Shown here in pieces: positions 1-8,016 of a DNA stretch of 64,000 nt (position 1 is the first letter of the stretch; each line of letters opens with the position of its first letter). The DNA comes from Burkholderiaceae bacterium (GTDB taxonomy: Bacteria; Pseudomonadota; Gammaproteobacteria; Burkholderiales; Burkholderiaceae). The position numbers and the translations under genes were made by a program. The notes under the pieces are model-generated. The model was given only the letters and a program-made list of their open reading frames with translations. It was not told the origin of the DNA and did no database searches. The stretch spans positions 1 through 64,000 of the forward strand of contig CANGNV010000006.1 in NCBI GenBank assembly GCA_947455485.1. The letters are read 5' to 3'.

Positions 1-549
1 CCGTTGATGCCCCTTGATCAAGAGATGAAGTCGGGCACCTTGATTACATTTGAAGAGGACAGCACTATGGAAGCCGCAGTTATTTCCGGCATCGCCTTTG
101 CGCGTGATGAAGCAAAAATTACCGTTCTGGGCGTTCCTGATCGCCCAGGTATCGCTTATCAAATTTTGGGCCCAATTGCGGATGCCAATATTGATGTGGA
201 CATCATTATTCAGAACCAATCGTTTGAAGGTAAGACAGACTTCACTTTTACAGTTCCACGCGCCGATTATCAAAAGGCCTTGGACTTGCTCAAGAACAAT
301 GTTCAAGCCCATATCGAAGCTAAAGAAATCACTGGTGATCCAAAGGTTTCCAAAGTGTCAGTTGTTGGTGTTGGTATGCGCTCCCACGTTGGCGTTGCTA
401 GCAAGATGTTCCGTACATTATCGGAAGAGGGCATCAATATCCTGATGATCTCTACTAGCGAAATTAAGATTTCTGTTGTGATCGATGAGAAGTACATGGA
501 GCTGGCTGTCCGCGCTCTCCATAAGGCTTTTGAGCTCGATCAGAAGTAA
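1..549 (+). CDS. lysC: Aspartate kinase, C-terminal part (partial at window start)
   Basis: The gene enters from the left edge, in frame from base 1, and stops at 547-549. About 182 residues are visible. They form the C-terminal regulatory half of aspartate kinase: two ACT domains, roughly residues 38-105 and 118-181, with the first opening at VLGVPDRPGIA and the second carrying the VGVGMRSHVGVA and SEIKISVVI segments. The kinase domain lies outside the window. The enzyme phosphorylates aspartate, the first step towards lysine, threonine and methionine, and ACT domains of this type bind lysine or threonine as feedback inhibitors. tRNA-Ser follows 90 bp downstream. The family call is secure; which amino acid inhibits it cannot be read here. 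Confidence 0.95.
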   Translation, partial: PLMPLDQEMKSGTLITFEEDSTMEAAVISGIAFARDEAKITVLGVPDRPGIAYQILGPIADANIDVDIIIQNQSFEGKTDFTFTVPRADYQKALDLLKNNVQAHIEAKEITGDPKVSKVSVVGVGMRSHVGVASKMFRTLSEEGINILMISTSEIKISVVIDEKYMELAVRALHKAFELDQK

Positions 550-639
550 AAATACGCAGTAAACGCTTTAAAACCGCAGTAAAAACCCGCAGTCAACGGA
601 ATCCGTTAAACTGTGGGTCGTTGTAAAGGTATCAAGCAG

Positions 640-734
640 GGAGACGTGGCCGAGCTGGTCGAAGGCACTCCCCTGCTAAGGGAGCATCGGGGCTAAAACT
701 CTGATCGGAGGTTCGAATCCTCTCGTCTCCGCCA
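640..734 (+). tRNA. tRNA-Ser (anticodon GCT)
   Basis: This is a 95-nt class II tRNA with an encoded CCA end. The acceptor arms GGAGACG (640-646) and CGTCTCC (724-730) pair fully. The anticodon loop sits in CTCCCCTGCTAAGGGAG, giving anticodon GCT, which reads AGC/AGU serine codons. A long variable arm and the GGTTCGAATCC T-arm are present. The gene lies between lysC and a hairpin terminator at 779-802. Confidence 0.95.
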
Positions 735-778
735 AAATCCTTGTGATTTAACTGCTTGAGCCGCTACGACAAATAACT

Positions 779-802
779 AAGCCCCTTAACCGGGGCTTTT
801 TT
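779..802. terminator. Bidirectional Rho-independent terminator
   Basis: The stem AAGCCCC / GGGGCTT (779-785 and 792-798) has a 6-nt loop and runs into a T-tract on the + strand, with A residues on the other side. It lies between tRNA-Ser (+) and the amidase (-), so it can end transcripts from both. Confidence 0.85.
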
Positions 803-806
803 ATTT

Positions 807-2114
807 CTAGCTTTCGGCTTTGAAGCATTCCTCAGCAAATTGAGCCATGTTGAGTAGCTTTTCATCTTCCATGTAATTGCCAACGAGTTGAATACCAAGT
901 GGAAGTCCATTACTTGATTTGCCGAGTGGAAGTGCAATTGCTGGATTTCCTATAAAACTCCATAAAGAGCAGAAGATTGGATTTCCAGTAAAGCCAAGTC
1001 CTTTAGGCGCCTCTCCTGTTGCAGGGGAACTCAAAATGACATCAAAGCGCTGAAAGTATTCATCTATAGAAAGCCGCAATGTCTTTTGAAGATTTCTTGC
1101 TGCAACGTAATCTTTCGTGGAATAAGCATTCCCTTTTGCCACAAGCTCCTTGATATCCGGACCTACTAGCTCAGGGAATTTTTCTAAATACTCCTTGTGA
1201 ACTACTGCTGCTTCACAGGCCATTAAAACGGCCAAAGCCTCTATTGCATCCCAGAACATTTGGGGGAGTGTGATTTCCTCGATATGCGCGCCTGATTTTT
1301 CCAGCAAGGTTGCGGCATATTGAATAGTCTTAATCTGTTCTTGGCTTAATAAGTCATCAAAGGGTGTTTTTAGAACGCCAATTCGAGGTTTAGGATTGCC
1401 TAGAGTCTCGCTCAAAGGTTTAGCTAAGAGTTCGTGAATAACAATAGCATCTGCTTCATCGGCGGTAGTGTTCCGAAGCAAATTAAATGCATATCTAGCG
1501 TCAGCAACTGACCTGGTAAAAAATCCAATGTGGTCTAGAGAGTCGGCGACTGGATGAACACCTTTTCTTGGTACGGATCCAAAGCTGGCCTTATAACCAA
1601 CCACGCCACAAAATGCTGCCGGCCTAATAATTGATCCAGCAGTTTGCGATCCTATGCCTAAGGGCACAATCCCACTGGCTACAGCCGCTGCTGAGCCGCT
1701 AGAAGATCCTCCTGGAGTATGGGTGCTATTCCAAGGGTTCGTTGTTGGTCCAGCGTTACGCCAAGCAAATTCAGTAGTGACGCTTTTGCCAAAGATAACT
1801 CCACCTAATGCACGAATTTTTTTGACTATTTCAGCATTTTCACTAGGGGTGAAGTCTTTGTATATAGGCGAGCCATTAGCCGTTACAAAGTCTTTTGTGG
1901 CAATGATGTCTTTTACGGCCACAGGGATACCCATTAAGGGACCGGACCCTGACTGTTTCTGAAGTTCTTCTAATGGCGCTCTTACTGTAAACGCCTTCAG
2001 CACAGGCTCTAGTTGATCTGCCCGAGCTACACATTGGGCTAAATAGTCATCAACCATCAGCTGCTTCTTTTGTATTTGTTCGCATGCCTGCAATAAATCT
2101 AGGACTGGCTTCAT
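807..2114 (-). CDS. Amidase (amidase signature family)
   Basis: The 435-residue protein belongs to the amidase signature family (GatA/AtzF/acetamidase type), which hydrolyses carboxamides or acts on aryl/acyl amides through a Ser-cisSer-Lys triad. The visible triad is Lys68 in VAVKDI, the cis-Ser at about 137 in GGSSSGSAAA, and the nucleophile Ser161 in TAGSIIRPA. It is shorter than GatA, and no gatB or gatC is adjacent, so it is probably a stand-alone catabolic amidase rather than the Glu-tRNA amidotransferase subunit. The substrate cannot be told from the sequence. The ATG start gives the usual N-terminus. About 145 bp of AT-rich DNA separates it from the divergent small genes that follow. 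Confidence 0.9.
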   Translation of the reverse strand: MKPVLDLLQACEQIQKKQLMVDDYLAQCVARADQLEPVLKAFTVRAPLEELQKQSGSGPLMGIPVAVKDIIATKDFVTANGSPIYKDFTPSENAEIVKKIRALGGVIFGKSVTTEFAWRNAGPTTNPWNSTHTPGGSSSGSAAAVASGIVPLGIGSQTAGSIIRPAAFCGVVGYKASFGSVPRKGVHPVADSLDHIGFFTRSVADARYAFNLLRNTTADEADAIVIHELLAKPLSETLGNPKPRIGVLKTPFDDLLSQEQIKTIQYAATLLEKSGAHIEEITLPQMFWDAIEALAVLMACEAAVVHKEYLEKFPELVGPDIKELVAKGNAYSTKDYVAARNLQKTLRLSIDEYFQRFDVILSSPATGEAPKGLGFTGNPIFCSLWSFIGNPAIALPLGKSSNGLPLGIQLVGNYMEDEKLLNMAQFAEECFKAES

Positions 2115-2260
2115 ATATCTCCGGGCATTTTTTGTAGTTGTACAGCCACTTTATCACCGTCGATGGTCTATTTCGCAAGCCTTTGAAGCTTTAAAAAAAT
2201 AATTAAATAAACTTCACAACTTCACAACTTCTGTAGTATAGTAGTGTCAAAGGAGGGTAA

Positions 2261-2440
2261 ATGAGAAGAGCGATACCAAAAACACATCAAGCTTTAGATT
2301 GGATAGGGAAGGGAATGACCGCAGCTCAAGCCGCTAGGAAGATGGAAATTTCAGAATCTAGCGTCTACGCCGCCTTAAGAAAAACAAAAGCAAAAGATTC
2401 AGGTTGTTGTCCAACATGTGGTCACAAATTAAGGAAATAA
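2261..2440 (+). CDS. Small HTH / zinc-ribbon protein (59 aa)
   Basis: This short ORF begins at ATG 2261 behind a near-perfect Shine-Dalgarno (AAAGGAGGG, 2250-2257) and stops with TAA at 2438-2440. Residues about 10-42 read as a helix-turn-helix of the resolvase/homeodomain-like type (GMTAAQAARKMEISESSVYAAL). The C-terminus carries Cys-Cys-Pro-x-Cys-Gly-His (CCPTCGHKLRK), half of a zinc ribbon, so it probably binds DNA as a dimer or binds zinc. One base separates its stop from the ATG of the next gene, so the two are likely cotranscribed. The function is unknown. Similar tiny HTH proteins occur in mobile or phage-derived regions, which is inference only here. The strong ribosome-binding site supports real translation. 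Confidence 0.7.
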   Translation: MRRAIPKTHQALDWIGKGMTAAQAARKMEISESSVYAALRKTKAKDSGCCPTCGHKLRK

Positions 2441-2441
2441 G

Positions 2442-2738
2442 ATGAAAAAAACTCTATTAGCCGTTACCTCAATCTCCGTAGCTGCATTTGCATACGCAAA
2501 TACCTCATCTGATTCTTCTGAATTGGTAAGCCAGCAGTGCAAGATCTCAGCTGAAGCAGTTTCCACATTAAAAGGTTTGCGTTATGGCAATACATCGATT
2601 CGCAAAGATGTAGCTGGCCTGATTAACCTAAATCTCAAGGTTCAGGAAAATAAAGATGCAGCGCAGATGACCTTAAACCGCATGGTTGATGATCAGGTCA
2701 ATTCAGCATCAGCGCTGGAGGCAAAGTATTGCTCTTAA
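2442..2738 (+). CDS. Small secreted/periplasmic protein, unknown function
   Basis: This 98-residue protein has a clear Sec signal peptide (MKK, hydrophobic core, cleavage near AYA-NT at about residue 20). The mature part is about 78 residues, mostly helical by composition, and has two cysteines (QQC near residue 33 and a C-terminal YCS) that could form a disulfide in the periplasm. No known family is recognised. It follows the HTH mini-gene by one base, which suggests a two-gene unit, and its start codon is near that gene's AGGAAATAAG tail, which can serve as a ribosome-binding site. Expression is supported by this context and by the signal peptide, but the role is open. Confidence 0.65.
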   Translation: MKKTLLAVTSISVAAFAYANTSSDSSELVSQQCKISAEAVSTLKGLRYGNTSIRKDVAGLINLNLKVQENKDAAQMTLNRMVDDQVNSASALEAKYCS

Positions 2739-2790
2739 TGCTGTTTGAATGGGGTGAATGGGTTTTCCCAATCTTCGGTAAGGATGTGTG

Positions 2791-3231
2791 ATGACCCATT
2801 CATTTGAATGCCCAGAATGTGGCAACTCCAGAGGGATGCTTGGAGAATGTCGTCAATGCGGAAGTGAGGAACTTCCCATCCCGCATAGCGATACGATGGT
2901 ATTGAATTTGAAGTTCGATAGTCCAAGTGCTGAAGAGGCTTTGGATCGCTTAACCGTTGCATTACGACGTGCATCTGAAGTCGGGATTAAGGCAATGATC
3001 TTGATCCATGGTTATGGAGCAAGCGGTGAGGGTGGAAGAATCAAGTGGGCCGTACATAACGCCCTCGAAAATAACTATTTTTCAGACCGGGTAGATGAAT
3101 ACCATTTTGGCGAACAAACCGCCTTTGGTAGCGAGGCTTACCATGCGCTTTTACGAAGAAGGCCTGGCCTCAAAGCCTATCTTAAGCACTTCAAAGAAGG
3201 TAATGCTGGAATGACAGTATTAATACTGTGA
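2791..3231 (+). CDS. Zinc-ribbon plus Smr-like domain protein
   Basis: The 146-residue protein has two parts. A CxxC-x9-CxxC zinc ribbon occupies residues 7-23 (FECPECG and ECRQCG). A C-terminal Smr-like domain follows from about residue 35 to 115, with the central IHGYGASGEGG segment matching the HGxG loop of Smr (MutS2 C-terminal) nucleases. The usual N-terminal LDLHG motif of Smr is missing (LNLKFDS stands in its place), so nuclease activity is uncertain. ATG 2791 is preferred over GTG 2788 because AGGA at 2781-2784 is correctly spaced. It probably binds or cleaves nucleic acid, but this is a family-level inference. It sits in a patch of small accessory genes. Confidence 0.6.
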   Translation: MTHSFECPECGNSRGMLGECRQCGSEELPIPHSDTMVLNLKFDSPSAEEALDRLTVALRRASEVGIKAMILIHGYGASGEGGRIKWAVHNALENNYFSDRVDEYHFGEQTAFGSEAYHALLRRRPGLKAYLKHFKEGNAGMTVLIL

Positions 3232-3297
3232 TTCCTCAGTGGAATTGCTTAGAATGGATCTGTTAATTCCTTTAAGCGCTATCAACTAGGAGCGGTA

Positions 3298-3630
3298 ATG
3301 ACTGCCAAAAAATCAACTATCCATGAAGAAGCTCAGATCAACTCTGAGAATTTAATTGGCGACTTCAAGGCGCTCATGGCAGATGCTGAAGATCTCATTA
3401 AAGCAACAGCAAGTCATGAGGAAGGTCCCCTTAGTGCTATCCGCTCAAAGGCTTTGGATACTCTCAATAATGCTAAAGAAAGTCTTTCTTCTGTGGAAGG
3501 TACTTTGACTGAAAAGGCTAAAGTTGTTGCTGAAGGTGCTGATGCGTTTGTTCATCGCAATCCCTGGGAGGCGGTTGGCGTTGCTGCTGGTCTTGGTCTG
3601 TTAATTGGCCTCTTTATTCGTCGTCGCTAG
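3298..3630 (+). CDS. DUF883 / ElaB-YqjD family membrane-anchored protein
   Basis: This 110-residue protein has a long charged helical region (about 1-85) and a single C-terminal membrane segment with a glycine-rich stretch (VGVAAGLGLLIGLFIRRR), the layout of the ElaB/YqjD/DUF883 family. E. coli YqjD is a C-tail-anchored inner-membrane protein that associates with ribosomes in stationary phase; whether this protein does the same is inference. AGGAGCG precedes ATG 3298 at good spacing. It is the first gene of a trio with the YqjE-like gene 6 bp downstream and the YqjK-like gene, the same order as E. coli yqjD-yqjE-yqjK. Confidence 0.85.
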   Translation: MTAKKSTIHEEAQINSENLIGDFKALMADAEDLIKATASHEEGPLSAIRSKALDTLNNAKESLSSVEGTLTEKAKVVAEGADAFVHRNPWEAVGVAAGLGLLIGLFIRRR

Positions 3631-3636
3631 GCACTC

Positions 3637-4008
3637 ATGTCTCAAGAAAATCTTTTATCTTCCCTCAAGAATCTAGTCTCTACAGGGGCGTCAATCGCCC
3701 AGACGCGTCTGGAGTTGATTTCTACTGATGTTCAGATTGCACGCGCAAAGTTTCTGAGTCTGCTGGTCATGATCATCTTTACCTTATTTTTCTTGTTTTT
3801 TGGTTTGGTGATGCTGGCCTTGCTGATTGTTATTTTTAGTTGGGAGACTGATCGCATCTTCGCATTAAGTCTTCTCACTGGTGGATTCTTATCCGTCGGA
3901 ATTATTCTGGCGCTGGTAGTCTTGCGCTCACTGAAGACTATGCCTAAATTATTTGAGGCAACGATTACTGAGTTATCGAAAGATCGCCAGGAGCTTGCTA
4001 AGCGATGA
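3637..4008 (+). CDS. YqjE / phage-holin-family (DUF1469) membrane protein
   Basis: The 123-residue protein has an amphipathic N-terminal helix followed by two strongly hydrophobic segments (about residues 44-72 and 80-105) and a charged C-terminus, as in the YqjE/holin superfamily III group. The family is widespread in proteobacteria and has no known lytic role outside phages. It starts 6 bp after the DUF883 gene and overlaps the next gene by 4 bp (ATGA at 4005-4008), so the three are translationally coupled. A role in envelope or stress physiology is suggested only by the conserved trio. Confidence 0.85.
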   Translation: MSQENLLSSLKNLVSTGASIAQTRLELISTDVQIARAKFLSLLVMIIFTLFFLFFGLVMLALLIVIFSWETDRIFALSLLTGGFLSVGIILALVVLRSLKTMPKLFEATITELSKDRQELAKR

Positions 4009-4286
4009 GTCGAAAGATTTCAGAGCTTCTTGCTCGGCAGCAAGTGCTTCAGGAGCGTGCGGCGCAAGAGCGTACTGATTTTGCCCTGCATTTTGAGCCA
4101 ATAGAAAAGCCACTGTCTTGGGCTGATAAGGGCATAGATGCCTTTAATTTTGTGAAGGGCACTCCGGTGCTGTGGACTAGCGCTTTCGCTGTACTAGCCC
4201 ACTACAAGCCCAAGCTTGCTAGCAAGGTGCTTGCTGTAGGTTGGGGCGCTGTCAAGCTACTCAAAAGCGCTAAGAAGCTGGTGTAA
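4005..4286 (+). CDS. YqjK-like protein
   Basis: The 93-residue protein begins in the ATGA overlap with the YqjE-like gene. The N-terminal 30 residues are a charged, heptad-like helix (ISELLARQQVLQERAAQERTDF), and the middle holds a moderately hydrophobic stretch (FVKGTPVLWTSAFAVLAHY). It matches the third member of the yqjDEK trio by position, size and composition, but sequence conservation in this family is low. Its function is unknown. It ends 9 bp from the stop of the convergent apt gene. Confidence 0.7.
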   Translation: MSRKISELLARQQVLQERAAQERTDFALHFEPIEKPLSWADKGIDAFNFVKGTPVLWTSAFAVLAHYKPKLASKVLAVGWGAVKLLKSAKKLV

Positions 4287-4295
4287 TTCCAGTCT

Positions 4296-4814
4296 CTAGG
4301 CTTTCAATACCGTTTTATTGGCAATCCCTTTTTGAGTCAGAAGGTCGCCACCATTTAACCCAGCGATTTCTAAAAATGTTAAGGCGCCAGCTACTTGAAA
4401 CCCTGCTTTTTTAAGCAACTGACTGGCTGCAATGATGGTTCCGCCAGTAGCTAAAACATCATCTAGGATCAAAACTCGTGCCCCAGCCGGCAGGGTAGAT
4501 TGCTGGATCTCCAGAGAATCAGAGCCGTATTCCAAGCCATAGGATTCTCGATGGCTAGCCAAGGGCAGCTTATTGGGTTTTCGGGCTAATGCGAGCCCCT
4601 TATGAGCTTGGTGAGCAAGGGCAGCACCAAAGATAAAGCCACGTGACTCTATGCCTAGAATATGGCTGTAGTCGAACTGCTGGGCCAGCTCCTCTAGTTG
4701 CAGGATGGCCTCCTTAAATGCAGCTGGATTGGCCAAAAGCGGGGAGATATCCCTGAATAGGATCCCTGGCTTAGGAAAGTCCGGGACTCCGGGTAGATAA
4801 TCTAATAAATTCAT
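4296..4814 (-). CDS. apt: Adenine phosphoribosyltransferase
   Basis: This 172-residue enzyme salvages adenine with PRPP to make AMP. It shows the family N-terminus (LLDYLPGVPDFPKPGILFRD), the GIESRGFIFG loop, and the PRPP-binding motif VLILDDVLATGGT. The reading frame extends 7 codons upstream to a GTG, but ATG at 4814 (MNLLDYLPG) matches known APT N-termini and is chosen. That puts its start codon only 11 bp from the start of the divergent nucleosidase gene at 4826, leaving no room for conventional promoters between them. The two genes are linked metabolically, because MTA/SAH nucleosidase releases the adenine that APT recycles. Confidence 0.95.
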   Translation of the reverse strand: MNLLDYLPGVPDFPKPGILFRDISPLLANPAAFKEAILQLEELAQQFDYSHILGIESRGFIFGAALAHQAHKGLALARKPNKLPLASHRESYGLEYGSDSLEIQQSTLPAGARVLILDDVLATGGTIIAASQLLKKAGFQVAGALTFLEIAGLNGGDLLTQKGIANKTVLKA

Positions 4815-4825
4815 TTTTGACTGAT

Positions 4826-5389
4826 ATGAAAACACAATTACTCATTATTACCGCACTAGAGTCTGAGCTTGATAAAAGCGTATTGCCGGCCGGTGTCAAT
4901 ATTGTGTATTCGGGGGTTGGAAAAATTAATGCAACTGCTGCAAGTATTCGGGCTATTCATGAATTTCAGCCAAAGAGGATCGTGAACTTTGGGACTGTTG
5001 GAAAAATTAACTCTACACTTCATGGCTTATTGGAAATCGGCAAGGTAATACAGCGCGACATGATGACGGTGCCACTAGCACCCAGAGGGCAGACTCCGTT
5101 TTGTCCCAAGCCTTCTCAATACCTATCCTTAGGTGGGGAGCATACTTGTGGCACTGGCGATAGCTTTGTAACCGCCCATGATCCTTGGCTCATTTCTCAA
5201 GGCGTGGATGTAGTGGATATGGAATTATTTGCGATTGCCAATATGGCCTATCAATTTAATATTCCCTGGCAATCATTCAAGTACGTGACCGACGATGCCA
5301 ATGCAGACTCTGGCAATGAATGGACGCATCGTGTTAATCACGGTCAAGAACTTTATCTAGAAAAGCTCAAAGAGCTCATGAGCGCTTAA
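4826..5389 (+). CDS. 5'-methylthioadenosine/S-adenosylhomocysteine nucleosidase-like protein
   Basis: The 187-residue protein belongs to the PNP/UDP phosphorylase superfamily. Visible features are the N-terminal LLIITALESELD, the central VNFGTVGKIN, and the C-terminal catalytic block VVDMELFAIANMAY, in which the Met-Glu pair contacts the ribose as in MTA/SAH nucleosidase; a possible purine-site Asp lies in YVTDDAN. It is about 40 residues shorter than typical Pfs/MTAN. TTG 4817 would add three residues; ATG 4826 is taken. It probably cleaves MTA or SAH to adenine plus a thioribose, feeding the neighbouring apt. Exact substrate preference is uncertain. Confidence 0.8.
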   Translation: MKTQLLIITALESELDKSVLPAGVNIVYSGVGKINATAASIRAIHEFQPKRIVNFGTVGKINSTLHGLLEIGKVIQRDMMTVPLAPRGQTPFCPKPSQYLSLGGEHTCGTGDSFVTAHDPWLISQGVDVVDMELFAIANMAYQFNIPWQSFKYVTDDANADSGNEWTHRVNHGQELYLEKLKELMSA

Positions 5390-5408
5390 AGCTAGTCTAG
5401 CATCAGTT

Positions 5409-7085
5409 ATGCACATCAATACCCGTAAACCTTGGCTAAAAAACTATCTCGAGGGTGTTCCTCATGAGATTGATTTGGCGGATTACTCGTCGGTTGTTGA
5501 GTTAATTGAGGAATCTTTTCAGACCTACCCTGATAGGGTTGCAATCGAGTCCATGGGGCACTCTATTAGCTACCGCCAGCTTGATATCCTATCTAAGGAC
5601 TTTGCCGCTTACCTACAAACTTTAGGCCTTGAAGCTGGCTCTCGTATTGGCATCATGTTCCCAAATGTGCCGCAATACTTGATTGCGATGCTGGGCACTC
5701 TGCGTGCGGGTTTTGTGGTGGTGAATATTAATCCGCTTTATACCGCTCGCGAACTCGAACATCAATTACAAGACAGCGGCGCATCCATCCTAGTGATGCT
5801 AGAAAACTTTGCACATATATACCAAGATCTAGCCAATCAAAGGCTTGTGAAAAAAGTGATTGTGAGTAGCCTGGGTGAGTCCTTGGGCCCGAAGGGCGTC
5901 ATTGTGAATTTGATTGCTCGCCACATCAAGAAGCTCATCCCGCATTGGAATTTTCCTTGCGTTAAATTTAATCAAGCCCTCAAGATCGGCTCTGGACATG
6001 GATTTACTAGGCCAAATATTGCCTTGGAAGATATTGCATTTTTGCAATACACAGGTGGTACAACTGGCATTTCTAAAGGCGCTGTTTTATTACACCGAAA
6101 TATATTAGCTAACCTGATTCAAATTGAGTCTTGGCTTGAGCCCGCCTTAATAAAGCGACATGAGCAACAGTTAGTGTTTTTATGCGCCTTACCAATGACC
6201 CATATTTTTGCGCTGACCGCTTGCGGACTTCTTGGAATGCGTAAGGGTGGAAAGTTATTACTGGTTGCAAACCCCCGCGACATTACTGCTTTTATCAAGC
6301 TCTTAATAAAGCATCCTGAAATTAATATTTTCCCGGGTGTGAATACGCTTTTCCACGCGCTGATTCATCATCCTGAATTTAAGAATGTGAGATTGCCCAA
6401 TCTATTAGTAACGATTGGTGGTGGCATGGCCGTACTCAAGAAAACTGCTGATCTCTGGCACAAGCTGACAGGCGTTGCTATTGCTCAGGGCTATGGTCTT
6501 TCAGAGACATCGCCTGTAGTCTGCGTCAATACGCCATTCGTAAAAGAATTTACTGGATCTATTGGCATGCCGGTGCCCAGCACAGACGTCCTGATATTGG
6601 ATGACGATGGGCTGGAAGTTCCATTTGGCACGCCTGGAGAGATCTGCATCAAAGGGCCACAAGTCATGGCAGGGTATTGGAATAGACCTGAAGAGACTAA
6701 TCAATTTATTACGCCCGAAGGGTATTTCAAATCTGGTGATATTGGCATCATGACCCCTGAGGGTTATGTACAGATTGTGGACCGCAAGAAAGACATGATT
6801 GTGGTTGCCGGCTATAAAGTATTTCCTAATGAAATCGAAGAAGTGATTTCATTAATGCCTGGTGTGAGGGAGTGTGCCGTAATTGGATTCCCGCATCGCA
6901 AGCTCGGTGAGATTGTGAAGGCCTATATAGTCAAAGAGCAGCCTGAGCTAACTGAGGCCCAAGTGATTCAGTATTGCAAAGAGCAAATGACGAGTTACAA
7001 GCGCCCCAGAAAGATTGCTTTTATTGATGAAATGCCAAAGTCAAATGTTGGCAAAATCCTGCGCCGCCATCTACGCGATTTATAA
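5409..7085 (+). CDS. fadD: Long-chain fatty acid-CoA ligase
   Basis: The 558-residue AMP-forming acyl-CoA synthetase activates fatty acids to acyl-CoA through an acyl-adenylate. The P-loop-like motif YTGGTTGISKGAVL lies near residue 216, the adenylate motif GYGLSETSP near 360, and the hinge SGDIGIMTPEGYVQIVDRKKDMI near 445. The C-terminal catalytic lysine is in MPKSNVGKILRRHLR. Length and motif order match FadD. It starts 19 bp after the nucleosidase gene and ends 3 bp before the stop of the convergent transporter-like gene. It can supply acyl-CoA for beta-oxidation and for the PHA and propionyl-CoA pathways in this window. Confidence 0.92.
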   Translation: MHINTRKPWLKNYLEGVPHEIDLADYSSVVELIEESFQTYPDRVAIESMGHSISYRQLDILSKDFAAYLQTLGLEAGSRIGIMFPNVPQYLIAMLGTLRAGFVVVNINPLYTARELEHQLQDSGASILVMLENFAHIYQDLANQRLVKKVIVSSLGESLGPKGVIVNLIARHIKKLIPHWNFPCVKFNQALKIGSGHGFTRPNIALEDIAFLQYTGGTTGISKGAVLLHRNILANLIQIESWLEPALIKRHEQQLVFLCALPMTHIFALTACGLLGMRKGGKLLLVANPRDITAFIKLLIKHPEINIFPGVNTLFHALIHHPEFKNVRLPNLLVTIGGGMAVLKKTADLWHKLTGVAIAQGYGLSETSPVVCVNTPFVKEFTGSIGMPVPSTDVLILDDDGLEVPFGTPGEICIKGPQVMAGYWNRPEETNQFITPEGYFKSGDIGIMTPEGYVQIVDRKKDMIVVAGYKVFPNEIEEVISLMPGVRECAVIGFPHRKLGEIVKAYIVKEQPELTEAQVIQYCKEQMTSYKRPRKIAFIDEMPKSNVGKILRRHLRDL

Positions 7086-7088
7086 GCG

Positions 7089-7994
7089 CTACAAACCGCC
7101 ACCAAAGCGGTATTGCCAAGATACCCCGTACAAGTCATAGCTATTATTCGTTCTGGAATATGCACCTGTACTGGCCGATAGTCGAATCGAGTTATGTTTG
7201 TTTACAGGATAGGACATCGTTGTTCCAAAGCGCCAGTTCTCTTGACTGCCGCTAATGGGGTTGCCATTGACATATGCCTGTCCACCAGTGAAATAGGTGG
7301 CATCGACCGAAATCCAAGCTGTATTCTGAAAATAATAAATTGCGTGGGTCTGAGTTGAGTAGACAGGGTTTTGAGAGAGCGAGTTACCACCCATAAAGTT
7401 GGTATTGCTGGTGTAGAAAATACCCGCGCCAGCCAATTCAAATCTCCAGGGGCCGAGCGCTTTGGAGATGCCAAGGCCAGGCTGGATAAACCAACGATTT
7501 GCGCCAACATTAATCAGCTGGTTGTCATCGTACTTGCCCCATGGCACTGATGCTGCAAGACTGACACCCACAATCAGATCTTGCTGATAATTCTTAAATT
7601 GATCCAGCGTTAATGCTGGTGCGCCGTATAGGTTCACCGCAGCTTTGATGAGGGGGTCAGATAAGCCTTCAGCACTCGCATTGACTGTTCGACCGCCAAC
7701 GTTGCTAGAACCACTCAATTGGCCGTATGGCAGAACTAGAGTGAGTTTTCCGGATTGCCCAAACGCATCAAAGATATGGGTAAGGCCAACAACTTCACTT
7801 GTCAGCGTGTAATTGCCAGCTTTTGCTTGCGCAACTCCTGCGCTAATGAAGTTGATTCCGACTGGCGCATTGGAGTATGTGCGCGCCTCGATTTCTTGTG
7901 CATAAGAAAGAGCGGGAAATAAAGCGCTTAAGGTAAGTGCTAGAAAAGCTAATACCCCAAAACTCCTGCCTCGACGAATAGAGGATGACTTCAT
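7089..7994 (-). CDS. Outer-membrane transporter-like protein (phenol MetA-pathway family)
   Basis: The 301-residue protein starts at ATG 7994 (MKSSSIRRG) with a signal peptide cleaved near SYAQE, about residue 33. The frame runs 24 codons further upstream, but that part overlaps the preceding gene and lacks a signal. The mature chain is rich in aromatic, alternating beta-strand segments and ends in a phenylalanine-containing strand (WQYRFGGGL), as expected of an outer-membrane beta-barrel. Its features match the family named for the MetA pathway of phenol degradation, whose members are putative porin-like transporters. The substrate is unknown. It follows a 4-TM membrane protein gene by 22 bp. 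Confidence 0.7.
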   Translation of the reverse strand: MKSSSIRRGRSFGVLAFLALTLSALFPALSYAQEIEARTYSNAPVGINFISAGVAQAKAGNYTLTSEVVGLTHIFDAFGQSGKLTLVLPYGQLSGSSNVGGRTVNASAEGLSDPLIKAAVNLYGAPALTLDQFKNYQQDLIVGVSLAASVPWGKYDDNQLINVGANRWFIQPGLGISKALGPWRFELAGAGIFYTSNTNFMGGNSLSQNPVYSTQTHAIYYFQNTAWISVDATYFTGGQAYVNGNPISGSQENWRFGTTMSYPVNKHNSIRLSASTGAYSRTNNSYDLYGVSWQYRFGGGL

Positions 7995-8016
7995 CACCAA
8001 GGCAGCCTTGCTGGAT

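Noticed and set aside
554-594. Three CGCAGT-containing short repeats after lysC.
   Set aside because: They are only a few bases each and irregularly spaced; too short to be more than chance.
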